Source: an uncultured Lachnospiraceae bacterium (lineage in GTDB: Bacteria; Bacillota; Clostridia; Lachnospirales; Lachnospiraceae). From it: a DNA stretch of 64,000 bases. The stretch lies in assembly GCA_902775555.1 (NCBI GenBank), contig CACYMQ010000005.1, positions 1 to 64,000 of the forward strand, given 5' to 3'. Of the stretch, positions 35,649 through 44,475 are shown piece by piece (within the stretch, counting starts at the first letter, position 1; every line of letters starts with the position of its first letter). A program made the position numbers and the translations under genes. The notes under the pieces are model-generated. The model saw nothing but the letters and a program-made list of their open reading frames with translations. It was not told the origin of the DNA and made no database searches.

Positions 35649-37070
35649 GTGAGCAGCCGGGTGTTCTTAAAGAAGATAATACAGAATAAAAGAGTATGTA
35701 AGTACGAAATAAGGAAGCTTCTGTTCTCCGCTGTATTCCTTTCGTTTTTGATGCCGTATTCCGTAAGAGCGGAAGGCCGGGGATCTGCGGAGCCCGGCAT
35801 ATTGATGCAGCAGGAACCGCAGGGCGAAGGCGGGAACGCACAGGAGAATGAAGGGAATACACGGGACGAAGGCGGGAACGCACAGGAGAACGATGGGAAT
35901 ACCCGGGACGAAGGCGGGAACGCCCCGATTCCCGTGAAACCGGGTTTCTGGAAGAACGAAGACGGAAAATGGTATTATATCAAAGACGGAGAAATGCTGA
36001 CCGGCTGGCAGGACATAGGCGAGCATCGTTTCTTCTTTCATAAAGCGGGAGATGCAAAAACCGGCTGGCTGAACATCGATGATAAGTGGTATTACTTCAG
36101 CAAAAGAGGGATCATGCAGACCGGCTGGAAGAAGATCGGAAACGGAAAATATTATTTCCAAACGGACGGTGTGAGGGTCACAGGCTGGAGAAGACTGAAG
36201 GATAAGTGGTATCTGTTCAACGACAAGGGAACCATGCAGACCGGCTGGAAACAGTGGAACGGAAGCTGGTATTTTCTGGCACCATCGGGTGTGATGAGGA
36301 CCGGATGGTTTAAGAAGAACAACGCATGGTATTATCTCTGCGGGGACGGACGGATGGCCGTCGGCTGGCAGAAGGTGAAGGATAAATGGTACTATCTGGA
36401 TAAGTCCGGGGAGATGCTGAAGGACCGGTGGGTAGGAGATTATTATCTCGGGAAAGACGGCTCCTGGCTGAAGAAGCTTCCGGCCTCTGTCCGGTTGAAG
36501 GTGAAAAATATCCTGCAGCGACCGGAGCTTCCCATGGGATGTGAGGTGACCTCCCTGGATATCGTTCTTCAGTATCACGGGTTTGATATTTCGAAGGAAC
36601 AGCTTTCCGACAAGTATCTGCCCAAGGGATCGGTGGGCGGTACCTCTCCGAATGAAGCATTTATCGGAAATCCCCGAAGCTATGGTGGCTGGTACTGCTA
36701 CAGTGCGCCCATCGTGGAATGTGCGAATGCATATTTACAGAGTACGGGTGCGAAGCAGAGCGCCGTCAATCTGACCGGTACGAAATTCGAGGATCTCTTC
36801 TACGAACTGGTATCGGGAAGGCCTGTAGTGATCTGGGGGACCCTGTCTATGGGAAGTCCGAGCACCCGGGGAAGCTGGTATGCAGGCGGCAGATCCTATC
36901 CGAGATATATCAATCTTCATTGCGTGGTGATGACCGGTTATGATAAGAAAAAAGGGCTCGTCTATATCGCGGACCCGCGGGTCGGCAACAGAGCCTTCTC
37001 GATCAGCAGGGTGAAAAGGGTATATGAGCAGATGGGGTCGCAGGCAGTGGTGATCCGGGATACAGACTGA
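35649..37070 (+). CDS. Wall-bound C39-like (papain-fold) protein with wall-binding repeats
   Basis: About 473 residues; start uncertain (GTG 35649 or 35661). A signal peptide (LLFSAVFLSFLMPYSVRA) is followed by two 15-residue EGGNAQEN-type repeats. About seven tryptophan/tyrosine wall-binding repeats come next (WYYFSKRGIMQTGWKK type, residues ~98-275). The C-domain resembles peptidase C39-like proteins: PMGCEVTSLDIVLQYHG with the candidate Cys, and YINLHCVVMTGYD with the candidate His. It is probably a surface cysteine hydrolase or an inactive relative. It interrupts the apbE-to-rnf order. Confidence 0.8.
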   Translation: MSSRVFLKKIIQNKRVCKYEIRKLLFSAVFLSFLMPYSVRAEGRGSAEPGILMQQEPQGEGGNAQENEGNTRDEGGNAQENDGNTRDEGGNAPIPVKPGFWKNEDGKWYYIKDGEMLTGWQDIGEHRFFFHKAGDAKTGWLNIDDKWYYFSKRGIMQTGWKKIGNGKYYFQTDGVRVTGWRRLKDKWYLFNDKGTMQTGWKQWNGSWYFLAPSGVMRTGWFKKNNAWYYLCGDGRMAVGWQKVKDKWYYLDKSGEMLKDRWVGDYYLGKDGSWLKKLPASVRLKVKNILQRPELPMGCEVTSLDIVLQYHGFDISKEQLSDKYLPKGSVGGTSPNEAFIGNPRSYGGWYCYSAPIVECANAYLQSTGAKQSAVNLTGTKFEDLFYELVSGRPVVIWGTLSMGSPSTRGSWYAGGRSYPRYINLHCVVMTGYDKKKGLVYIADPRVGNRAFSISRVKRVYEQMGSQAVVIRDTD

Positions 37071-37078
37071 TACGTGAA

Positions 37079-37133
37079 GCAGACGGATCCATGAAGCGGG
37101 ACAGCACACGTTGCAGACGGATCCATGAAGCGG
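37079..37133 (+). repeat. Pair of 21-bp direct repeats
   Basis: The unit beginning GCAGACGGATCCATG occurs at 37079-37099 and 37113-37133, in the gap after the C39-like gene. CCGTCTGC at 37140-37147 also forms an inverted pair with the start of the second copy. Confidence 0.8.
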
Positions 37134-37196
37134 ACGGCACCGTCTGCTCCGCTCTGCCAATGGCATGCCGCAACGGGTCCGGGGAAAACCGGTTGC

Positions 37197-37610
37197 ATGG
37201 GGAACAGGATGAAACACGAAGATACACAAGTGGATCAGGTAAAGAAAGAAGACAGGGAAAAGAGAAAAGGCGGAGGTCTCCTTCGTGGGGATCTGCTCCT
37301 TCTGGCAGGGGTGCTTCTCTTTTCTCTGTTCTTTTGGGTTGCAGTCCGCCTGTTCAGTAAGGAAGGCTCCGACCTTCTTGTCTCCGTGGACGGAGAGACC
37401 CGGATGACGCTGCCTCTCGACCGGGACACGGAGCAGGTGATCGAGACCGAACTCGGAAGAAATGTGATCCGGATCCGTAACGGCAGTGTCACCTGTGAGG
37501 AAGCGGACTGCCCGGACAAGCTCTGTGTAAAACATCATGCCATCCACCGCGAGGGGGAGACCATCATATGTCTTCCCCATAAGCTGGTGCTGGAAGTGAA
37601 AGGCAGGTGA
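37197..37610 (+). CDS. NusG domain II (NusG_II) protein
   Basis: About 137 residues from ATG 37197; an in-frame ATG at 37209 is equally possible, and the longer frame from 37125 lies over repeats. A charged N-tail and one membrane helix (about 34-55) are followed by a small beta domain. It holds CEEADCPDKLCVKHHAI, the cysteine block of NusG-II proteins. Genes of this family commonly accompany Rnf, ApbE and Gx-transporter genes in clostridia. Its function is not known. It ends 6 bp before the Gx gene. Confidence 0.75.
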   Translation: MGNRMKHEDTQVDQVKKEDREKRKGGGLLRGDLLLLAGVLLFSLFFWVAVRLFSKEGSDLLVSVDGETRMTLPLDRDTEQVIETELGRNVIRIRNGSVTCEEADCPDKLCVKHHAIHREGETIICLPHKLVLEVKGR

Positions 37611-37616
37611 GGACGG

Positions 37617-38117
37617 ATGCGAAAGAATCAGAGGATCGCATATCGCGGCTGCCTTCTGGCCCTGGCCCTGGTGCTTTCCTATCTGGAGAGCCTGGTTCCG
37701 GTATTCTACGGGATCCCGGGCCTGAGGCTGGGTCTGGCGAATATCGTTACGGTATATACGCTGTACCGGCTTTCCGCAGCGGATGCGTGCTTCGTATCTG
37801 CGGGAAGGATCCTTCTTGCAGCGCTTCTCTTCGGAAATGTGACGACCATGATCTACAGCCTGGCAGGCGCAGTGCTGAGCATTCTGGTGATGATCCTTGC
37901 AAAACCGATCCCGAAGCTATCGGCCATGGGAGTGAGTATTTTGGGTGGCGTCTTTCATAATATCGGTCAGGTGATCGTGGCGGCATTTCTTCTGAAGACC
38001 GGCGGGATCCTCACGGTGCTTTCCGTACTTTTGCCGGTGGGGGCGGTCACCGGTGCCATCATCGGTGTCATTGCCGGGATCCTGATCCGGAGGGTGCCTC
38101 CGGAGGACGATCAGTGA
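37617..38117 (+). CDS. Gx transporter family membrane protein
   Basis: 166 residues with about five membrane helices. LESLVPVFYGIPGLRLGLANIV near the N-terminus is the typical opening of this family, which is often labelled heptaprenyl diphosphate synthase component I without enzymatic motifs. It likely works with the NusG-II protein and the Rnf complex. It starts six bases after the previous stop; a promoter for rnfC follows. Confidence 0.85.
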   Translation: MRKNQRIAYRGCLLALALVLSYLESLVPVFYGIPGLRLGLANIVTVYTLYRLSAADACFVSAGRILLAALLFGNVTTMIYSLAGAVLSILVMILAKPIPKLSAMGVSILGGVFHNIGQVIVAAFLLKTGGILTVLSVLLPVGAVTGAIIGVIAGILIRRVPPEDDQ

Positions 38118-38131
38118 TTTACATAAAGTAG

Positions 38132-38160
38132 TTGCGTATATGCTGCTTTTCGTATAAAAT
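38132..38160 (+). promoter_or_regulatory. Promoter of the rnf operon
   Basis: TTGCGT (38132-38137), 17 bp, TAAAAT (38155-38160), giving a leader of about 90 bases before rnfC. No riboswitch was seen in the leader. Confidence 0.6.
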
Positions 38161-38254
38161 ACCTATATGTAGCGCATTCTGTCGGATCATGCCGGTACAT
38201 TTTGTGTCGACATAATCTTGTATCTATATTCAGGAATGCACGGAAGGGAAGAAA

Positions 38255-39577
38255 ATGATGAAGTTTACATTCCGGGGAGGTATACACCCGGATGACGGAA
38301 AAAAACTGACAAAGGATAAGGAGATCCGCGAGTATGTAACACGCGGAGAAGCAGTATATCCCCTGAGTCAGCATATCGGTGCTCCCGCAAAGTCGTTGGT
38401 GAAAAAAGGTGACCATGTGCTCGCGGGGCAGAAGATCGCCGAGGCTGCAGGTTTTGTCTCGGCAAATATTCATTCTGCGGTATCCGGAACCGTAAAAGCG
38501 ATCGAGAAGAGAATGGTGCCCGGAGGAAATCAGGTGGAATCCATCGTGATCGATAATGACGGACTCTTTCAGGTGGAGGATTTTGATGCGAAGATCCGTC
38601 CGCTGGAGGGACTGTATCGGGAGGATGTAATCTCCATTATCCGTGAAGCCGGAGTGGTAGGTATGGGCGGCGCAGGCTTCCCCACGGATGTGAAGCTCTC
38701 GCCCAAAAATGAAGGGGATATCGACTGTATTATCGTCAACGGTGCGGAGTGTGAGCCCTACCTTACCTCGGATTACCGGCGAATGGTAGAGGAGCCGGAT
38801 AAGGTTGTGGATGGTCTGAAGATCGTAGTCGGACTCTTCCCGGGAGCACAGGGGATCATTGCCATTGAGGACAATAAGCCGGATGCGATCCGACTGCTGT
38901 CCGACAAAGTAAAGGATGAACCCAGACTCCGTGTAAATAAGGTGAAGACCAAGTATCCACAGGGCGCGGAACGTCAGCTGATCTACGCCAATACAGGACG
39001 TTATGTAAACTCAAACATGCTGCCTGCAGATGCGGGTTGCATCGTTCATAATGTGGACACCATCATTTCCATATATGAGGCGGTTATGATGGGGCGTCCC
39101 CTGATCTCACGTGTGGTTACCGTGACGGGAGACTGCATCGCGGATCCCGGGAATTTCATCGTTCCTCTTGGGACGTCTTATCGTGAACTGATCGAAGCGG
39201 CGGGAGGATTCCGGATCGATCCGGCGAAGGTGATCTCCGGCGGCCCCATGATGGGGAAGGCACTTTCCTCCCTGGATATTCCGGTGGTGAAGGGGACCTC
39301 GGCGATCCTCGCACTCAGCCGGGATGCGGTGGCAGACAGCACCCCGTCCCAGTGTATCAAATGCGGCAAATGTGTCACCATCTGCCCCGGCAGGGTAGAG
39401 CCCTATCTTCTTGCGGATCTTGCTGAGGCAAAGGATACGGAAGCATTTCTTAAGAATAACGGTATGGAGTGCTGCGAGTGCGGCTGCTGCTCCTATGTGT
39501 GCCCTGCCAAACGGCATCTGACACAGACCATCGCCGGGACCAGAAAACAGATCCTTGCGAACAGGAAGAGGGGGTAG
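38255..39577 (+). CDS. rnfC: Rnf electron transport complex subunit C
   Basis: 440 residues. The N-terminal domain (FRGGIHPDDGKKLT) is followed by the NADH/FMN-binding Rossmann-like part (GMGGAGFPTDVK) and two 4Fe-4S motifs, CIKCGKCVTICP and CCECGCCSYVCP (about 367-415). It is the NAD-reducing peripheral subunit of the ion-pumping ferredoxin:NAD oxidoreductase. First gene of the rnf operon, 4 bp before rnfD-G. Confidence 0.95.
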   Translation: MMKFTFRGGIHPDDGKKLTKDKEIREYVTRGEAVYPLSQHIGAPAKSLVKKGDHVLAGQKIAEAAGFVSANIHSAVSGTVKAIEKRMVPGGNQVESIVIDNDGLFQVEDFDAKIRPLEGLYREDVISIIREAGVVGMGGAGFPTDVKLSPKNEGDIDCIIVNGAECEPYLTSDYRRMVEEPDKVVDGLKIVVGLFPGAQGIIAIEDNKPDAIRLLSDKVKDEPRLRVNKVKTKYPQGAERQLIYANTGRYVNSNMLPADAGCIVHNVDTIISIYEAVMMGRPLISRVVTVTGDCIADPGNFIVPLGTSYRELIEAAGGFRIDPAKVISGGPMMGKALSSLDIPVVKGTSAILALSRDAVADSTPSQCIKCGKCVTICPGRVEPYLLADLAEAKDTEAFLKNNGMECCECGCCSYVCPAKRHLTQTIAGTRKQILANRKRG

Positions 39578-39581
39578 CGGA

Positions 39582-41258
39582 ATGGACGAGAAAGAAACAA
39601 TATTGAAGATCTCCGCTTCGCCGCACATAAGAAGCAAAAACTCCACCACGGGGATCATGGCGGATGTACTGATCGCGCTGTTGCCCGCGACGGCACTCGG
39701 CGTCTGGAACTTTGGTATCCGGGCAATCCTCCTGGTTCTGGTCTGTGTGGTTTCCTGTATGGTTTTTGAATATCTGTCGGAGCTTATCATGAAGCGTCCT
39801 ACTACGGTGCGGGATCTTTCGGCTGCCGTAACGGGTCTGCTCCTGTCTCTCTGCCTTCCGGTATCCCTTCCCTTCTGGATGGCGATCCTGGGCAGTGCCT
39901 TTGCCATCATCGTGGTTAAGCAGCTCTTTGGCGGGATCGGGCAGAACTTCATGAACCCGGCGCTTGCGGGAAGATGCTTCCTTGTTATGTCCTTTGTGGG
40001 ACCGATGACACATTTCACACTGGACGGGATCACGACGGCTACACCCCTGGCACAGCTTCGGGAGAGCGGTCTTCATGCGATCTCCCTGAAGGAAATGTTC
40101 CTGGGAACGGAGGCCGGAACCATCGGAGAAACCTCTGTTGCGGCGCTGCTGATCGGTGCTGCGTATCTTCTGATACGCCGGATCATCAAGCTGACGATCC
40201 CTCTCTATTATATCTTTACCTTCAGTGTAGCGATCCTGATCTACTGCTGGACACAGGATATGCAGCTGAATGATATGTTCCGGTTCCTGCTGGCCCATAT
40301 CTTCGGCGGCGGACTGGTTCTGGGAGCTTTCTTCATGGCTACGGATTATACCACGTCACCCATGAGCCAGGACGGGAAGGCCATATTCGGGATCCTGCTT
40401 GGGATCCTCACCTTCTGTTTCCGTATCTACGGAAGCAGTGCGGAAGGCGTATCCTATGCCATCATTATCTGCAATCTTCTGGTTCCCCTGATCGAAATGA
40501 TCACGAAACCGAAGGCCTTCGGTGAAGGATATGAGAAGAAGCCCATGTCGGAGAACCGGGGCTGGATCACATCCGTTCATCTGGATGAAAACGGGCAGGT
40601 GATCCCGGATGCAAAAGAGAAAAAGGGAAAGATGGTACGGATCGTCATTTCCATCTGTATGATCGCCCTTCTGGCCGGAGCGATGCTGGGAGCAGTCTAT
40701 GCGGTCACAAAGAAGCCCATTGAGGACACGGCGGAGAGGAAAAAGCAGGAATCCTATCGTGCAGTCATGCCGGATGCGGCATCCTACAGTGAGGATGAGA
40801 GCGTATCCATGGAGCTGCTGAATCAGAAGGCTGAAGAAGCCGGCTTTGATAAGGTGACGCTGGAAGGCCGGACAAATGCCATGGATCAGGACGGAGCGAA
40901 GCTGGGAACCATCTGGATCATCACCACCCATGAGGGGTATGCCGGTGATATCAAGATGGCAGTCGGTGTGAAGGACGGACGGATCACCGGAGTGGAAATG
41001 CTCTCTATCGGTGAGACCACGGGACTCGGCATGGAAGCCAGAGATAATCCGGCATTCAGGAAGCAGTTCCTGGATAAAGACGTGCAGGCATTCAGTGTTG
41101 TGAAGACGGAACCGGCAGCGGAGGATCAGATCCAGGCGATCACCGGAGCAACCATTACTTCGAAAGCAGTGAACGGAGCGGTCAATACCGTTCTTTATAT
41201 GGACCGTACCGAAGACGGCGGTCTGCAGGACCCGGAAGGAGGTGCGGAAGATGAATAA
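39582..41258 (+). CDS. Fused RnfD-RnfG subunit
   Basis: 558 residues in one frame. Residues 1-~335 are RnfD: multi-helix membrane protein with FMNPALAGR and the flavinylation region DGITTATPL (Thr154 is the likely FMN site). A membrane anchor at ~355-377 begins the RnfG part: FMN-binding domain with ITGAT (Thr524 is the likely covalent site) and GETTGLGMEA. Normally RnfD and RnfG are separate polypeptides; here the two are joined through an EKKGKMVR linker with no internal stop. The ATG at 39582 follows GGAAGAGGGGG. ApbE upstream would flavinylate both sites. Confidence 0.9.
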   Translation: MDEKETILKISASPHIRSKNSTTGIMADVLIALLPATALGVWNFGIRAILLVLVCVVSCMVFEYLSELIMKRPTTVRDLSAAVTGLLLSLCLPVSLPFWMAILGSAFAIIVVKQLFGGIGQNFMNPALAGRCFLVMSFVGPMTHFTLDGITTATPLAQLRESGLHAISLKEMFLGTEAGTIGETSVAALLIGAAYLLIRRIIKLTIPLYYIFTFSVAILIYCWTQDMQLNDMFRFLLAHIFGGGLVLGAFFMATDYTTSPMSQDGKAIFGILLGILTFCFRIYGSSAEGVSYAIIICNLLVPLIEMITKPKAFGEGYEKKPMSENRGWITSVHLDENGQVIPDAKEKKGKMVRIVISICMIALLAGAMLGAVYAVTKKPIEDTAERKKQESYRAVMPDAASYSEDESVSMELLNQKAEEAGFDKVTLEGRTNAMDQDGAKLGTIWIITTHEGYAGDIKMAVGVKDGRITGVEMLSIGETTGLGMEARDNPAFRKQFLDKDVQAFSVVKTEPAAEDQIQAITGATITSKAVNGAVNTVLYMDRTEDGGLQDPEGGAEDE

Positions 41259-42588
41259 GTATTCGGAACGCCTCTATAACGGTGTGATCAAGGAGAATCC
41301 CACATTTGTCCAGATGCTGGGAATGTGTCCCACCCTTGCGGTGACATCCACGGCGATCAACGGGCTTGGTATGGGACTTGCCACAACTGCCGTACTGACG
41401 GCCAGTAATCTGATGATATCGGCACTTCGGAAGCTGATCCCGGATCAGGTCCGGATCCCTGCCTATATCACGATCATAGCATCCTTTGTAACCATCATCA
41501 GTTTTCTGATGCAGGCATATACGCCGGAGCTGTATGACAGTCTGGGGGTATTTATATCCTTGATCGTTGTAAACTGTATCATTCTCGGGAGAGCGGAGGC
41601 CTATGCTTCCAAGAATCCTGTACTGCCATCTGTCTTCGACGGGATCGGCATGGGCCTCGGATTCACCCTCGGGCTGACGGTGATCGGCGTGATCCGTGAA
41701 TTCCTTGGGGCAGGGACGATCTTCGGATTTACCGTTACCACGAAGCTGTGGGATCCCATTAAGATATTTACGGCCAATCCGGGAGCCTTCTTCGTTCTTG
41801 CATTTATCATAGCGGGGATCAATGCCTTTGCCATAAGAAAAGCGAAGAAGACCGGAGAGAAACCGAGACTCCGGCGGATCGACAGCTGTGCGGGCTGTAC
41901 GAATCTGTCCTGTGCCGGAAGACGTATGTCGGAAGCGGCAGGAGAGGAAAATGTAACTATGAAGGCGGCAGCGGCCGGTGCAGCGATGGCCGGCTGTAAC
42001 AAGGCGGAAGGAGCAGCGCCCGGAAGCAAAGCAGCGGAAGGAGCAGCAACTGGAAGCAAGGCGGCGGAAGGAGCGGCAACCGGAAGCAAGGCGGCGGAAG
42101 GAGCGGCGACCGGAAGCAAGGCGGCAGAAGGAGCAGCGACCGGAAGCAAGGCGGCAGAAGGAGCAGCAACCGGAAGCAAGGCGGCGGAAGGAGCAGCAAC
42201 CGGAAGCAAGGCGGCGGAAGAGGCAGACGGAATGACTCCGGCGGAAAAAGCGATCGAGGATCGAAAGGCAGCTGCCAGGGCAGCCGCAGCGCGTATTGCC
42301 GCAGAAAGAGCGGCCGCAGCAAAAAGCCAGCCTGCCATGCAAATCCCTGTAAAGAACAGAAAGAAAGAGGGAGCGGCTGCAACGGATGCAGGACTACCCA
42401 CGGACGATAAGCTGGTGGTGGATGAAAGCGACGAAGAGGTCGAGAACATCCTGTCAGGAAAGCGCTCCTCCGGGAAGAAGGCTTCCTGGGAAGGTACCGT
42501 GACACTGGATATGGAGACGGGAACCGTTACATCGGACATGGATGTGAAAACGTCTTCGAAGAAGGATGCTGAGGAGGTGAAGAAGTGA
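41251..42588 (+). CDS. rnfE: RnfE with a long repeat-bearing C-terminal extension
   Basis: 445 residues, about twice the usual RnfE. Residues 1-~205 are the normal six-helix membrane core (NPTFVQMLGMCPTLAVT; VNCIILGRAEA). Then comes a cysteine cluster CAGCTNLSC (C-x2-C-x4-C), followed by about seven AAEGAATGSK repeats (~251-322), an alanine-rich stretch and an acidic tail. The repeats are 30-bp tandem DNA units. ATG 41251 fits AAGGAGG at 41237-41243; it overlaps rnfD-G by eight bases. RnfE is part of the transmembrane ion/electron path; the tail's role is unknown. Confidence 0.9.
   Translation: MNKYSERLYNGVIKENPTFVQMLGMCPTLAVTSTAINGLGMGLATTAVLTASNLMISALRKLIPDQVRIPAYITIIASFVTIISFLMQAYTPELYDSLGVFISLIVVNCIILGRAEAYASKNPVLPSVFDGIGMGLGFTLGLTVIGVIREFLGAGTIFGFTVTTKLWDPIKIFTANPGAFFVLAFIIAGINAFAIRKAKKTGEKPRLRRIDSCAGCTNLSCAGRRMSEAAGEENVTMKAAAAGAAMAGCNKAEGAAPGSKAAEGAATGSKAAEGAATGSKAAEGAATGSKAAEGAATGSKAAEGAATGSKAAEGAATGSKAAEEADGMTPAEKAIEDRKAAARAAAARIAAERAAAAKSQPAMQIPVKNRKKEGAAATDAGLPTDDKLVVDESDEEVENILSGKRSSGKKASWEGTVTLDMETGTVTSDMDVKTSSKKDAEEVKK
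42001..42215 (+). repeat. 30-bp tandem repeats inside rnfE
   Basis: One 27-bp unit (42001-42027) and six 30-bp units (from 42028 to 42207) then a partial one encode AAEGAATGSK-type decapeptides. Units differ by only a few bases. Gain or loss of a unit stays in frame. Confidence 0.93.
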
Positions 42589-43157
42589 ATATCTTTATTT
42601 TTGCCATCTCGGCGGCACTTGTGAATAATGTGGTCCTTGTACAGTTTCAGGGACTCTGCCCATTCCTCGGCGTTTCAAAGAATACCAAAACGGCAGCGGG
42701 CATGGGCGGAGCGGTCATTTTCGTAATGACCCTGGCAAGTACGGTCACCAGCCTGGTTTACTATTATGTGCTGAAACCGTTGTCTCTGGAATATCTGAAT
42801 ACCATTGCATTCATCCTGATCATTGCAGGCCTGGTGCAGTTCGTGGAAATGTTTTTGAAGAAGAAGGTTCCCTCGCTCTATCGGGCACTGGGGGTCTATC
42901 TTCCTCTGATCACGACCAACTGCGCGGTTCTTGGGATCGCGATCACAAATGTACAGAGTGATCTGTCAGTGGGTTACAGCATCCTGAACGGATTCTTCTC
43001 CGCAGTGGGCTTTGCGGTGGCCATCACGATCCTGGCAAGTATCCGGGAGAAGATGGAACGAAATAATATACCGAAACCTTTTCGGGGCGGACCGATCATA
43101 CTGATCGCAGCGGGCCTTATGGCCATGGCGTTCAGTGGCTTTTCGGGTCTGATGTAG
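42585..43157 (+). CDS. rnfA: Rnf complex subunit A
   Basis: 190 residues with six membrane helices. VNNVVLVQFQGLCPFLGVS and ITTNCAVLGIAI are the conserved RnfA blocks with the two membrane cysteines that carry an Fe-S centre with RnfE. GTG start overlapping the rnfE stop (GTGA), after GAGGAGG. Confidence 0.95.
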   Translation: MNIFIFAISAALVNNVVLVQFQGLCPFLGVSKNTKTAAGMGGAVIFVMTLASTVTSLVYYYVLKPLSLEYLNTIAFILIIAGLVQFVEMFLKKKVPSLYRALGVYLPLITTNCAVLGIAITNVQSDLSVGYSILNGFFSAVGFAVAITILASIREKMERNNIPKPFRGGPIILIAAGLMAMAFSGFSGLM

Positions 43158-43182
43158 ATATAGATGATATAGAGGAATGAGT

Positions 43183-43977
43183 ATGGATGTAACCGGAACC
43201 TTAACAGCCGCCGGAGTGATCGGCGGCCTGGGGATCCTTGTAGGCCTTCTTCTCGGGAAGGCAGGCAAGATCTTCAAGGTAGAAGAAAATGAAAAGGAGA
43301 CTGCTGTAAGGGAGGCTCTTCCGGGCAATAACTGCGGAGCCTGCGGATATCCCGGCTGCGATGGTCTGGCAAAGGCCATTGCCGAAGGAAAGGCTCCCAC
43401 AAATGCCTGCCCTGTGGGAGGCGCAGCAGTGGCGGAGAAGGTGGCGGCCATCATGGGCGGAGACTCCGAGCAGCCCGGAGAACGTATGGTGGCATATGTC
43501 CACTGTGGCGGAGACTGTGACAAGGCAAAGGATGTCTATCAGTATGTCGGGCCGGAGATCTGCAGCATCGCCGTCAACTCCCCGGGAGGCGGACCGAAGG
43601 GCTGTGCCTTCGGATGCCTGGGATACGGAGAGTGTAAGAGTGTCTGCGAATTCGGAGCCATCAATATGGTGGATGGGATCGCAGTGATCGATCCGGAGAA
43701 ATGTGTGGCCTGCGGGAAATGTGTGTCTGTCTGCCCGAGGCATCTGATCCGCCTTGTGCCGGCATCGAAGGACCATCATATCCGATGCAGTTCTGCGGAC
43801 CGGGGACTTGATGTGAAGAAGGTCTGCAGTGTGGGATGCCTTGCGTGCACCATGTGTGTGAAGCAGTGCCCCGTGGAAGCGATAACCATGCAGGGAAATC
43901 TCCCTGTGATCGATTATGAGAAATGCGTAAATTGCGGTGCCTGCCAGAAGAAATGCCCCGCGAAGACCATCAGCTGA
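43183..43977 (+). CDS. rnfB: Rnf complex subunit B (iron-sulfur)
   Basis: 264 residues from ATG 43183; an ATG at 43177 lies only one base after the AGAGGA. One N-terminal anchor helix, then [15 protein letters not shown] (Cys51, Cys54, Cys59) and the ferredoxin-like tail with [24 protein letters not shown] and [12 protein letters not shown]. It accepts electrons from reduced ferredoxin. Last rnf gene; nrdR starts 19 bp later. Confidence 0.95.
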   Translation: MDVTGTLTAAGVIGGLGILVGLLLGKAGKIFKVEENEKETAVREALPGNNCGACGYPGCDGLAKAIAEGKAPTNACPVGGAAVAEKVAAIMGGDSEQPGERMVAYVHCGGDCDKAKDVYQYVGPEICSIAVNSPGGGPKGCAFGCLGYGECKSVCEFGAINMVDGIAVIDPEKCVACGKCVSVCPRHLIRLVPASKDHHIRCSSADRGLDVKKVCSVGCLACTMCVKQCPVEAITMQGNLPVIDYEKCVNCGACQKKCPAKTIS

Positions 43978-43996
43978 AAATGAGGAGGAGGAAACT

Positions 43997-44446
43997 ATGA
44001 AATGTCCATTTTGCGGAGATGATAACACCCGGGTCATCGATTCCCGGCCGGCGGATGACAACAGCTCCATCCGGCGTCGCAGACAGTGCGATGTCTGCGG
44101 AAAGAGATTCACAACCTATGAGAAGGTGGAATCCGTTCCGCTTATGATCATCAAGAAGGACCGTACCCGTGAAGTATATGACCGGGCCAAGCTGGAGAAG
44201 GGTCTGGTGCGTTCCTGCCACAAGAGACCGGTCACCATGGATCAGATCGAGGCATGCGTGGATGCCATCGAAGCAGAGATCTTCAACCTCGGACTGCGTG
44301 AAGTGGAAAGCTCGGTTGTGGGCGGGATCGTGATGGACAAGATCCGGGATCTGGATGAGGTGGCTTATGTACGTTTTGCATCCGTATACCGGGAATTTAA
44401 AGATGTGAACACCTTTATGGATGAGTTGAAGAAGCTCCTCAAATAG
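43997..44446 (+). CDS. nrdR: Transcriptional repressor NrdR
   Basis: 149 residues. Zinc ribbon Cys3, Cys6, Cys31, Cys34 and an ATP-cone domain ([20 protein letters not shown]). It represses ribonucleotide reductase genes when dATP is high. ATG 43997 after GAGGAGGAG; a longer frame begins inside rnfB. Encoded immediately behind rnf, with which it shares no known function. Confidence 0.95.
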   Translation: MKCPFCGDDNTRVIDSRPADDNSSIRRRRQCDVCGKRFTTYEKVESVPLMIIKKDRTREVYDRAKLEKGLVRSCHKRPVTMDQIEACVDAIEAEIFNLGLREVESSVVGGIVMDKIRDLDEVAYVRFASVYREFKDVNTFMDELKKLLK

Positions 44447-44475
44447 TTTTGATCAGGATCTGAAAGGAAGAGAAA

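Noticed and set aside
42001-42215. 30-bp regularly spaced repeats as a possible CRISPR array
   Set aside because: The units are directly adjacent with no variable spacers and read as AAEGAATGSK in the rnfE frame.
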